Positions 24,755 to 32,175 of a stretch of 41,978 nucleotides of DNA are shown piece after piece (positions within the stretch are counted from its first letter, which is position 1; each line of letters opens with the position of its first letter). Origin of the DNA: Planctomycetaceae bacterium (lineage in GTDB: Bacteria > Planctomycetota > Planctomycetia > Pirellulales > Thermoguttaceae); NCBI GenBank assembly GCA_021372005.1, contig JAJFVC010000002.1:1-41978 (forward strand), read 5' to 3'. A program made the position numbers and the translations under genes. The notes beneath the pieces are model-generated. The model saw nothing but the letters and a program-made list of their open reading frames with translations, ran no database searches and had not been told where the DNA came from.

Positions 24755-25230
24755 CGGAGCATCGTCGCCAATTCTTCTTGAATCGCTTCGACCCGTTGCG
24801 GATCGGGCGGAGCGACCGCCACCCGATAGGTCGCCTCGCGTCGTGGACAATAGACGGTCAACCATGGCATGTCGCCGTCCGTAGCGTTGTTCTTTTCTTC
24901 CTCCAGTCGAAACACGCGACGCCGCACCAACAAAAGCGTCAACACGTAACGCATGTCCTGTCGGTCGGGCTGCTCGGCCAGCTCGTCCCAAAACTGGAGC
25001 ATCACGTCGTTCGGCGCCCAATGTTTTCGGGCCGAGGTCCGGTCCGGAATCTGCGACTTCCACCAACCAACGCATTCGGCCGGCGGTCCTTGCCATGCCT
25101 CGGGCGAGTAATCCGTGCGACACAACGTCGCGCCGTCCGTCGTCAGCACAGAATAAAACACGTCGCCGGGACCGAACTCCCGCCCGGTGACGCTGCAATG
25201 CCGCGCGCTGCGTTGAACTTCGTAATCCAT
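24751..25230 (-). CDS. Conserved planctomycete-type protein of unknown function
   Basis: This encodes 159 residues beginning MDYEVQRSARHCSVTGREFG. The region up to about residue 45 has spaced cysteines (RHCSVTGREF and ATLCRTDYSPEAW), a pattern that could bind a metal. The remainder is helical with a Trp-rich segment (ECVGWWKSQIP) and ends AIQEELATMLR. There is no signal peptide. I do not recognise a characterised family. The ATG at 25230 is chosen because a promoter lies upstream at 25273-25301 and the earlier in-frame codons fall across it. Its stop overlaps the start of the lipoprotein gene. Confidence 0.65.
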   Translation of the reverse strand: MDYEVQRSARHCSVTGREFGPGDVFYSVLTTDGATLCRTDYSPEAWQGPPAECVGWWKSQIPDRTSARKHWAPNDVMLQFWDELAEQPDRQDMRYVLTLLLVRRRVFRLEEEKNNATDGDMPWLTVYCPRREATYRVAVAPPDPQRVEAIQEELATMLR

Positions 25231-25272
25231 AAAACGACCGTCCCCACGATCCGCCAATTCAAGGGGCGGCCA

Positions 25273-25301
25273 AGGGTAGCTGAAACCACCGTCCGATGCA
25301 A
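25273..25301 (-). promoter_or_regulatory. Promoter of the two-gene hypothetical/lipoprotein operon
   Basis: On the minus strand TTGCAT (25301-25296) and TACCCT (25278-25273) are 17 nt apart, about 36 nt before the start codon. Confidence 0.45.
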
Positions 25302-25420
25302 GGCACAAGATCGCGGAACGACAGGCTAGCAGACTCGCAACCTGACCCAAAACACCCAAGACCCACAACCACCCCGCCTTGCGCGTCTTTTGTGTTTTTC
25401 CGTGAAAATAAAAGATGGAA

Positions 25421-27811
25421 CTATGACGGCGTCAGCAGGCGACGAATCTCGTCCGGAGTGGTTTCGGTCAGCAATTCCACCCGAAAGTCGCGCACGCCGC
25501 GGCGTTCCAGCTCGGACCGAAGCCGCGTCAAACTCTCCGGCTGACCGTGAAAGACGGTGTTTCGACATTGGCGATCGGCCAACACCGGATGTTCGACGCC
25601 CAACCGATCGCGCAGCCGCAACCCAACTCGCCGGCACCATCGGCCGCAATCCTGCCGGTTGTGCGACTCCGAAAGCACATTGCAGAACAGACAATGCTCG
25701 CTGTGGAACATCGGCGTGTGCCGGTGGACGATCACTTCCAAGCGACCGGGCTCGACCGCCGCAGCCAAGTCCAACAATCGCCGTTCGTCGAGATCGTAGG
25801 CGGCCGTGACCCGCTGCGCGCCTTGGGCGACCAGCCATGCCAGCGTGGGACGGTTGACGGCGTTGAGCGAAAAGTCGGCGACCATGGGAACGCCGAGCGA
25901 TCGAAAAAAAGCCAAGCCTGCCAGATTGCGGACCAGCACGGCATCGGGCCGGCATTGGGCCAGCGACTCTAGCACGTCAGACTCACCGGGTTTGTGGATC
26001 CGCGGCGTGGCCAATACGAGCGAAACACCGGCCGAACGAACGGCCCGCGCGGCCCGATCGCAATCGTCCGGCTGCTGGCAGTCGACCATCACGCTGTCCG
26101 GACGAACGTCGAGCGCCGCCTCCACCTGGCCGAGCGATCGACAAAGCACGTGCCACCGGAGATTCACGGTTGGGGCAGGGCAGGGCGGCGGGATTTCTTG
26201 CTCGATTGCGGTCAACGCCGATTCAGACATTGCAGTCCGCCTGGGCCACTGCGCGGCGTTCAATCGCTCGATCAGTTCGCGGCGCATTTGGCCCAACACG
26301 CTCAGCGGCGCCATCGGCCGTCCGTCGATGCGGGCCTCAAGCCGTCGCAGTCGATACGGCGTTTGCCCTAGCCGGCCGAACTGTTCCGTAAGCATTTCGG
26401 CCGTCAGCGGGTGGCGGGTGGCTTCGGCCAACGGCTGCTCCGACGCTATACGACACTCGAAACCGGCATCGGTTCGGGCGGTCACATGCAACAAACCGCC
26501 CGACGCCGCTTCGACCGTGAGATCCAACGCCGCGCGAGGCCGCACGTCGCGGCCGGCCCGACGTCTGTGGATTCGCTGGGCCAATCGCGGATCGTCGGTT
26601 TTCCAAACCTTTTGATCCAAATGGATTCTCGACCGATCAATCGAACCGTACCGAAACGCCAATTCGACCGATCCGACCGTTGCGGCCTTCAGCGATCGTT
26701 GGTTTTGAAAAATTTCATAAACGCGACCGCCTTGTTCGTCGCCCTGGCTGCGATCCGCCTCGAACACGACGCCGTCGCCGCGTTGGACGGGGGCCGACAA
26801 TTCGACGACGATCCGATCGCCGCGAACGCCTCGCACGCAGCCGAGCAGCGTTCCCCGATGCGACGAACCCCGGCCCGACACCAACGCCTGATGGTCGTCG
26901 CCGTCCAACCAGCCATGGCAAAAGCCACGCGAAAAGGCCATTTCCAGTTCGGCGAGCTCTTCGTCACCAGGAGGCGTCGCCCCCTCGGGACAGGAAAGGG
27001 CGTCCAAAATTTCACGATAGCAACGGGTGGCGACGGCCACGTATTCCGGCGGCTTCAGGCGGCCTTCGATTTTGAGGGCCGAAACGCCCGCCCGACACAA
27101 CTCCGACACCCGATCGTAGGCGGCCAGGTCATGCGGGCTCAACGGATAGCGGCAGTCCCTCGGAAAGCCCGAGTCGGTCACTACCTGGTATGGCAATCGG
27201 CACGGCTGCGCACATCGGCCCCGATTGGCGCTGCGTCCGCCCAACGACAAGCTCGCCAAGCACTGGCCCGAGTAGCTCAAGCACAACGCGCCGTGAACGA
27301 ACACCTCCAGTTCGACGTCGGTCTGACGACGAATCGCAGCCACCTCGGCCACCGAAAGCTCACGCGGCAGCACGACCCGACGGATGCCGAGCGATCGCAC
27401 CTCATCGAGGCATTCGGCGCTGCTGAGCGTCATTTGGGTCGAGGCGTGTAGCGGCAATTCGGGACACAAGCGATGCACGAGCCGCAACAGTCCCAGATCC
27501 TGCACCAACACGGCGTCAACGTTCGCCTGCACGGCCAGCCGGACCAGCCGCTCGACCGACGGCAGTTCGTCGTCGAACACCAACGTGTTGAGCGTCAGAT
27601 ATCCGCGAACGCCCCGAGCGTGCAGGTGGTCCATCAGCCGAGGCAGATCCTCTTGGCCGAAATTCGACGCCTTGGCCCGGGCGTTGAAGCCGTTTTGGAG
27701 TCCAAAATAGACAGCGTCGGCGCCGTGGTCGATCGCCGCGTCCGCGCAGGCCCAATCGCCGGCGGGCGCCATCAATTCGACGGATCGCGGCGAAGGGGCG
27801 GATTCGGGCAT
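25421..27811 (-). CDS. Peptidase U32 family protein with DUF3656 (RlhA-like RNA hydroxylation factor)
   Basis: This encodes 796 residues. The N-terminal U32 domain starts VELMAPAGDWACADAAIDHG and contains LHASTQMTLSS and the family signature ELEVFVHGALCLSYSGQCLA. A DUF3656-type middle region follows (around 370-500), then a second U32-like part ending in HSEHCLFCNVLSES and DCGRWCRR. These cysteines are typical of U32 proteins that carry an iron-sulfur cluster. Despite the name, characterised relatives such as RlhA and TrhP take part in hydroxylating RNA bases (23S rRNA C2501 in the case of RlhA). It is somewhat longer than E. coli RlhA. It is divergent from ndk, with its own promoter at 27887-27915. 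Confidence 0.85.
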   Translation of the reverse strand: MPESAPSPRSVELMAPAGDWACADAAIDHGADAVYFGLQNGFNARAKASNFGQEDLPRLMDHLHARGVRGYLTLNTLVFDDELPSVERLVRLAVQANVDAVLVQDLGLLRLVHRLCPELPLHASTQMTLSSAECLDEVRSLGIRRVVLPRELSVAEVAAIRRQTDVELEVFVHGALCLSYSGQCLASLSLGGRSANRGRCAQPCRLPYQVVTDSGFPRDCRYPLSPHDLAAYDRVSELCRAGVSALKIEGRLKPPEYVAVATRCYREILDALSCPEGATPPGDEELAELEMAFSRGFCHGWLDGDDHQALVSGRGSSHRGTLLGCVRGVRGDRIVVELSAPVQRGDGVVFEADRSQGDEQGGRVYEIFQNQRSLKAATVGSVELAFRYGSIDRSRIHLDQKVWKTDDPRLAQRIHRRRAGRDVRPRAALDLTVEAASGGLLHVTARTDAGFECRIASEQPLAEATRHPLTAEMLTEQFGRLGQTPYRLRRLEARIDGRPMAPLSVLGQMRRELIERLNAAQWPRRTAMSESALTAIEQEIPPPCPAPTVNLRWHVLCRSLGQVEAALDVRPDSVMVDCQQPDDCDRAARAVRSAGVSLVLATPRIHKPGESDVLESLAQCRPDAVLVRNLAGLAFFRSLGVPMVADFSLNAVNRPTLAWLVAQGAQRVTAAYDLDERRLLDLAAAVEPGRLEVIVHRHTPMFHSEHCLFCNVLSESHNRQDCGRWCRRVGLRLRDRLGVEHPVLADRQCRNTVFHGQPESLTRLRSELERRGVRDFRVELLTETTPDEIRRLLTPS

Positions 27812-27844
27812 CGGAACAGTTTTTTAGGACCAAGAGGGCAAGGA

Positions 27845-27881
27845 TGTCGCATGCGACAGGGCCGTTGGCCACGAGCCCTGT
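27845..27881 (-). promoter_or_regulatory. Structured 5' leader of the U32 gene, with a 14-bp palindrome
   Basis: In the ~70-nt leader, ACAGGGC (27881-27875 on the minus strand) can pair with GCCCTGT (27862-27856). Next to it, and sharing bases with it, is a perfect palindrome TGTCGCATGCGACA (27858-27845). The two hairpins are mutually exclusive at their junction. It could equally be an operator at DNA level. Confidence 0.35.
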
Positions 27882-27886
27882 GTTTC

Positions 27887-27915
27887 ATCCTACCCGGCCT
27901 ACAAAGCCCCGGCAA
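27887..27915 (-). promoter_or_regulatory. Promoter of the U32 gene
   Basis: On the minus strand TTGCCG (27915-27910) and TAGGAT (27892-27887) are 17 nt apart, placing the transcript start near 27880. Confidence 0.5.
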
Positions 27916-27950
27916 CGGCCGCCTCCCCTAATACGGCTTGCCGGTGAACC

Positions 27951-27979
27951 TTGAGCGACGGAACGGAATCTTCTATAAT
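27951..27979 (+). promoter_or_regulatory. Promoter of ndk (and probably trpE)
   Basis: TTGAGC (27951-27956) and a perfect TATAAT (27974-27979) are 17 nt apart, about 32 nt before the ndk start. Confidence 0.7.
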
Positions 27980-28017
27980 GCCGGTTTCACGCAACAATTT
28001 TGGAAGGATTTGGCTTC

Positions 28018-28419
28018 ATGGAACGTTCTCTTGTGCTGCTGAAACCCGATTGCGTCCGCCGGCGGTTGATCGGCCGGGTGCTGGCCCGCTTCGAGGACAA
28101 AGGGCTCGAAATCGCCGCGATGCGGTTGATGCAAGTGACGCCCGAGTTGGCCAAACGCCACTATGCCGAGCATGTACACAAGGCTTGGTATCCGGAACTG
28201 GAGACGTTCATCACCAGCGGGCCGATCGTGGCGATGATCGTCGAGGGTCCGCAGGCCGTCCGCGTGATTCGCGGCATGGTCGGTGCGACCAACGGATTGG
28301 AAGCCGCCTCCGGCACCATCCGCGGCGATTTCAGCGCCAGCCAACAGATGAATCTGGTCCACGCCTCCGACAGTCCCGAATCGGCCCGACGAGAAATCGA
28401 AATTTTCTTCCCTAGTTGA
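28018..28419 (+). CDS. ndk: Nucleoside diphosphate kinase
   Basis: This encodes 133 residues, slightly shorter than the usual ~140. The enzyme transfers the gamma phosphate of ATP to nucleoside diphosphates through a phosphohistidine. ERSLVLLKPDCVRR is the typical start, GTIRGDFS precedes the active site, and NLVHASDS carries the catalytic His115. The ATG at 28018 has GGAAGGA 9 nt upstream. A TTG six codons earlier is in frame but less likely. trpE follows after 36 nt on the same strand and may be cotranscribed. Confidence 0.95.
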   Translation: MERSLVLLKPDCVRRRLIGRVLARFEDKGLEIAAMRLMQVTPELAKRHYAEHVHKAWYPELETFITSGPIVAMIVEGPQAVRVIRGMVGATNGLEAASGTIRGDFSASQQMNLVHASDSPESARREIEIFFPS

Positions 28420-28455
28420 CCCCTCACAGTCGTTTTGCCCCGCCACGATCCGCCG

Positions 28456-29979
28456 ATGACCACTTTCCACTATCCCGACTTCAAAACGTTCGAGCAACTC
28501 GCGGTCGATGGCGGCCTGGTGCCGGTCTATCGCCGGCTGGTGAGCGATTCGCTTACTCCGGTCAGTGCGTTTCATCGGCTCGACGCCGGTCGCTGCGCTT
28601 GTTTGTTTGAGAGCGTCGTCGGCGGTGAGAAAGTGGGGCGATACAGTTTTCTGGCCGTCGATCCGTTTTTTGAGATCGAGGCCTACGGGCGTCGCGTGAC
28701 GACCAACGCATACTCGGGCGTCTCGGCCGGCGGCGCGCCGACATTGGTCACGCGCCAGTTCGACTGCGACAATCCGCTGGATGAATTGCGGCGTCAGGTC
28801 GAATCGTTCCACGCGGTCCACCTGCCCGAGCTGCCGCCGTTTTGCAGCGGCGCGGTCGGTTACGCAGGCTACGACACGGTGCGCTACGTCGAGCATCTGC
28901 CGAACGCCCCGAAAGACGATCGGCAAGTGCCCGATCTGGCCTTTGCCTTTTACGATCAGATGGTCGTCTTTGACCATGTCACTAAGGCGGTCGTCGTGGT
29001 GGCGATGGCCCGGCTCGATCGCCGCGGGGCGGACAAGGCCGAGGCGTATCAAGCGGCCTGCCGGCGAGTCGACGCATTGGTCGAGCGGCTTTCGACGTCG
29101 GACAACGCCCTGAAACCGTTCGACATCCGCACGCAAGGCGACGTGACGCTCCACTATCGTTCGGACTTCACCAAGCCCGAATTCGAGGCCGCAGTGCGCA
29201 AGTGCGTCGAGTACATCCGCGCAGGCGACATCTTTCAGGTCGTGCTGAGCCAACGACTCGAAATGCCGTTGGTCGTTCATCCCTTCGAGATTTATCGCAC
29301 GTTGCGCGTGGTCAACCCGAGTCCGTTCATGTTCTACGTGCGTACGCCGAGCGTCACGCTGGTGGGCAGCTCGCCCGAGGTGATGGTCCGCGTGGTTGAC
29401 GGCCAAGTGACCGTCCGCCCATTGGCCGGCACGCGACCGCGCGGCGCCGACGAGGAGGCGGATCAACGTCTGGCCGCCGAGTTGTTGGCCGATCCGAAAG
29501 AGCGGGCCGAGCACGTCATGCTCGTCGACCTGGGTCGAAACGACGTCGGGCGAGTGGCCCAATATCGCACGGTCGCGGTGACCGACGTCATGACCGTTGA
29601 GCGTTACAGCCACGTCATGCATATCACGTCGAACGTCAGCGGACAGTTGGCGCCCGGCCGCACGGCATTCGACGCGCTGGCGGCCTGTTTGCCGGCCGGC
29701 ACGGTTTCCGGCGCTCCGAAGGTTCGGGCGATGGAGATCATCGACGAACTGGAGCCGCTACGTCGTGGACCCTACGCCGGTGCGGTCGGCTACGTCGATT
29801 TCGCCGGCAACATGGACACGTGCATCGCGCTGCGGACCATCGTGGTGCACGACGACAAGATTTACGTTCAGGCCGGCGCGGGCATTGTGGCCGACAGCGT
29901 GCCCGAGAACGAGTGGAACGAAACCATGAACAAGGCTCGTGGGCTGTTGAAGGCGATCGAGTTGGCCGACGATCAGTGA
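28456..29979 (+). CDS. trpE: Anthranilate synthase component I
   Basis: This encodes 507 residues. TrpE converts chorismate, with ammonia from TrpG, to anthranilate, the first step of tryptophan synthesis. The N-terminal domain has [16 protein letters not shown] and [12 protein letters not shown] near the site where tryptophan binds for feedback inhibition. The chorismate-binding domain has [63 protein letters not shown] and [20 protein letters not shown]. It stands apart from other trp genes. The ATG at 28456 is used because MTTFHYPDF begins the family alignment; a frame from 28435 adds seven residues. Confidence 0.95.
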   Translation: MTTFHYPDFKTFEQLAVDGGLVPVYRRLVSDSLTPVSAFHRLDAGRCACLFESVVGGEKVGRYSFLAVDPFFEIEAYGRRVTTNAYSGVSAGGAPTLVTRQFDCDNPLDELRRQVESFHAVHLPELPPFCSGAVGYAGYDTVRYVEHLPNAPKDDRQVPDLAFAFYDQMVVFDHVTKAVVVVAMARLDRRGADKAEAYQAACRRVDALVERLSTSDNALKPFDIRTQGDVTLHYRSDFTKPEFEAAVRKCVEYIRAGDIFQVVLSQRLEMPLVVHPFEIYRTLRVVNPSPFMFYVRTPSVTLVGSSPEVMVRVVDGQVTVRPLAGTRPRGADEEADQRLAAELLADPKERAEHVMLVDLGRNDVGRVAQYRTVAVTDVMTVERYSHVMHITSNVSGQLAPGRTAFDALAACLPAGTVSGAPKVRAMEIIDELEPLRRGPYAGAVGYVDFAGNMDTCIALRTIVVHDDKIYVQAGAGIVADSVPENEWNETMNKARGLLKAIELADDQ

Positions 29980-30016
29980 ACTGCGGACGCCTTTTCGTTT
30001 TCCATCACGTTTCTTT

Positions 30017-31141
30017 ATGCACATTGACTCGATCGATCTGTACTGCCTGGGGTTGCCGTATCGCTCGCCTCGGTCGACGGCCGTCGGTCCGTTGCCACGA
30101 CTGGAAACCGTGTTGGTGGCGATGCACGGTGACGGGGCGACGGGGTGGGGCGAGGCTTGTCCGGGCGTTGCGCCGCAAAAGGGCCCGGAGTGGACGGCCG
30201 GCGTTTTCTCGCTGCTGCGAGATTGGCTCGCGCCGGCGGTGGTCGACCGCACCGTCTCGTCGGGCGACGAGTTGACCGCGTTGCTCGGATCGTTTCACGG
30301 CAACCGTTGGGCCAAGTCGGCGATTGACGCGGCGTGGTGGGATCTGGAGGCTCGGCGTCAAAACCGTCCGCTCCACCAATTGCTCGGCGGGCGACGCGAC
30401 GCCATCGAGGTGGGGCCGACGTTCGATCGGATGGACTCGATCGACGAGTTTCTCGAGCAACTCGACGCGGCCGTGGCCGAAGGATTTGATCGGATCAAAC
30501 TGAAGTTTCGGCCCGGTTGGGACCTCCAAGTGGTCGATCTGGCGCGCAAGCAGTGCCCAACCCAATCGCTGCACGTCGACTGTGAGGGCGGACTGCACTT
30601 GGGCCATCAGGACATGCTTTTCCGACTCGAGGATTTTATGCTTTCGTCGATCGAGCAACCGCTGCCGGCCGACGACCTGGTCGGTCATGCGATGGTGCAA
30701 GAGTCGCTCCGAACGCCGATCGTTTTGGACGAGAGCATCACCACCCTGGCGCAGGCCGAGATGGCCTTGGAGCTGGACAGTTGCCGGGGCGTCAATTTGA
30801 AGCCGGGCCGCGTCGGAGGATTGACCGCGGCATCGGCTATTTGCGAGCTGTGCCACGAGCGATGCACACCGTGCTACGTCGGCGGCGAGCCGCAAAGCGC
30901 GATCGGCAACCGCATCGCGATGGCGTTGGCGTCGAAAGACGGTTGTTGCTGGCCGGCCGATTTTTTTCCGAGCGATCGGGAGCTTGTCGAGGATGTGGCG
31001 GAGCCGCCTTTGCCGATTCGTGATCCATCGGACGGTCGTCCTCGCATACGTCTGTCCTCCGCGCCGGGCATCGGAGTCGAACCCGATCCGAAGCGGTTGG
31101 ACGAGTTTTGCCTGACCCGCACGACCGTCCGGCCTGTGTAA
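30017..31141 (+). CDS. Enolase-superfamily enzyme, o-succinylbenzoate synthase/N-acylamino acid racemase type
   Basis: This encodes 374 residues of the muconate lactonizing enzyme subgroup. The N-terminal capping domain (to about 125) is followed by a TIM barrel. The catalytic lysines are in IKLKF (Lys161 and Lys163) and at Lys262 (VNLKPGRVGG). The metal ligands are Asp188 (HVDCEGG), Glu213 (SSIEQPL) and Asp238 (VLDESIT). This set fits MenC-like o-succinylbenzoate synthase (menaquinone pathway) and N-succinylamino acid racemase, which cannot be separated by sequence alone. No other men genes are here. The gene starts 37 nt after trpE and may belong to the same transcript. It converges with the next gene, with 3 nt between stops. 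Confidence 0.85.
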   Translation: MHIDSIDLYCLGLPYRSPRSTAVGPLPRLETVLVAMHGDGATGWGEACPGVAPQKGPEWTAGVFSLLRDWLAPAVVDRTVSSGDELTALLGSFHGNRWAKSAIDAAWWDLEARRQNRPLHQLLGGRRDAIEVGPTFDRMDSIDEFLEQLDAAVAEGFDRIKLKFRPGWDLQVVDLARKQCPTQSLHVDCEGGLHLGHQDMLFRLEDFMLSSIEQPLPADDLVGHAMVQESLRTPIVLDESITTLAQAEMALELDSCRGVNLKPGRVGGLTAASAICELCHERCTPCYVGGEPQSAIGNRIAMALASKDGCCWPADFFPSDRELVEDVAEPPLPIRDPSDGRPRIRLSSAPGIGVEPDPKRLDEFCLTRTTVRPV

Positions 31142-31144
31142 TTT

Positions 31145-31837
31145 TCAGGATGCGACGCTCGCTTCGATGCGTTCGCGCAGGCACTCGACTAGCGTGCAAT
31201 GCGAGCGGCTGCCCGGCGACAGGTCGAACCGCACCCAAACGGCGACTCCATGTCCTCGCCACCAGGTTCGTCCCTCTCGGCAAACCATCAAGTCCAACAG
31301 GGTGCGGCATCTTTTCATCGGGACGGGCAATTGCCGCCGCACGGAATCGGGCAGCCGGGCGTTCCACCCGTAACGCGGCCAACTGTAGTAGCCGTTCTCT
31401 CGATCGCTTCGGCCCGCCACGGCTTCCATCCGATCGACCCCAATTCGCATGGCGTTGCGAACCTGTCGATAAAACATTTGCAGTCCAAGCCCACCGCCTC
31501 CCAGACGGCCCACATTGATCCAAAAACCGTCGTTCAACAACACCACGGCGGATTTTTTGGAATACAAATAGTAATAGCCGCAATAGGCCGCGGCGATCGG
31601 GTCGTACATTTCCAGGTAAAGCCGTCCGCCCGAAACGCCGACGGTGACGCGGGCGTCGTCGGGCGCACCGGCCAGGCCCGCGTACCGACTCGGTTGAATC
31701 GCGCGGCCGAACAATCGACGGGCGATGCGATCCGCCGCCGTTCGCTCGCCGAGAAAAAATGCGACTTCCGCGCGACTTCGAGCGGACCATGGCCGCCAAG
31801 CCGCCGCGGGCAACGTCGTGCTTTGGGCCAACCCCAT
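31145..31837 (-). CDS. Orphan protein with a GNAT-like fold pattern
   Basis: This encodes 230 residues, with no signal peptide or clear membrane helix. The central part alternates strand-like segments (VTVGVSGGRLYLEMYDP, YYYLYSKKSAVVLLNDGFWI) and then RLGGGGLGLQMFYRQVRNAM. That last segment fits the RxxGxG acetyl-CoA-binding loop and following helix of GNAT acetyltransferases. Later NGYYSWPRYGWNARLP is a pattern I associate with GNAT-like domains in phage-head and toxin-linked proteins, from memory. The last third (LLDLMVCREGRTWWRGHG to the end) is Arg- and Trp-rich. Function is not assigned. A perfect 18-bp palindrome lies about 145 nt upstream of the ATG. Confidence 0.55.
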   Translation of the reverse strand: MGLAQSTTLPAAAWRPWSARSRAEVAFFLGERTAADRIARRLFGRAIQPSRYAGLAGAPDDARVTVGVSGGRLYLEMYDPIAAAYCGYYYLYSKKSAVVLLNDGFWINVGRLGGGGLGLQMFYRQVRNAMRIGVDRMEAVAGRSDRENGYYSWPRYGWNARLPDSVRRQLPVPMKRCRTLLDLMVCREGRTWWRGHGVAVWVRFDLSPGSRSHCTLVECLRERIEASVAS

Positions 31838-32175
31838 CGCCTACCCCAAAACGCCACGCCAAGCCGTTGCCCGCTTAGAAAGATGCGCAATCGCAGAAAA
31901 TCTGCAAGTTGGCCAAAACGCCGAATCTCAAAAAAAGATTTTCAGTCGCCGTAGGCCGAGCCGCAGAATAGCAATCGCCGGTGACAACATGTTGTCACGT
32001 CATTTTCGAGACCGCCCATGGAATGCCGAAGAATCGGTCCGTGCATTGCGCGGGGTGCGATTAATCCAATCGAAAAGATCGCTGCGATATTGCCGATCGC
32101 AGCAAACGACCATCGACAAACGGTCGGATGTCTTCACGCGGATCGCCTCGCGCTGGAGAAGGATTGGCGATCGGC
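31838..32175. other. 338-nt gap between FtsK and the GNAT-like gene
   Basis: No gene is supported here. It holds the 3' flank of ftsK, the palindrome at 31981-31998 and the presumed promoter region of the GNAT-like gene, for which I find no convincing -35/-10 pair. Confidence 0.5.
31981..31998. promoter_or_regulatory. Perfect 18-bp palindrome, probable operator
   Basis: GTGACAACATGTTGTCAC reads the same on both strands. With its ACA/TGT core it resembles operators bound by dimeric winged-helix repressors such as the BlaI/CopY group. It lies upstream of the GNAT-like gene; no regulator is encoded next to it. Confidence 0.5.
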
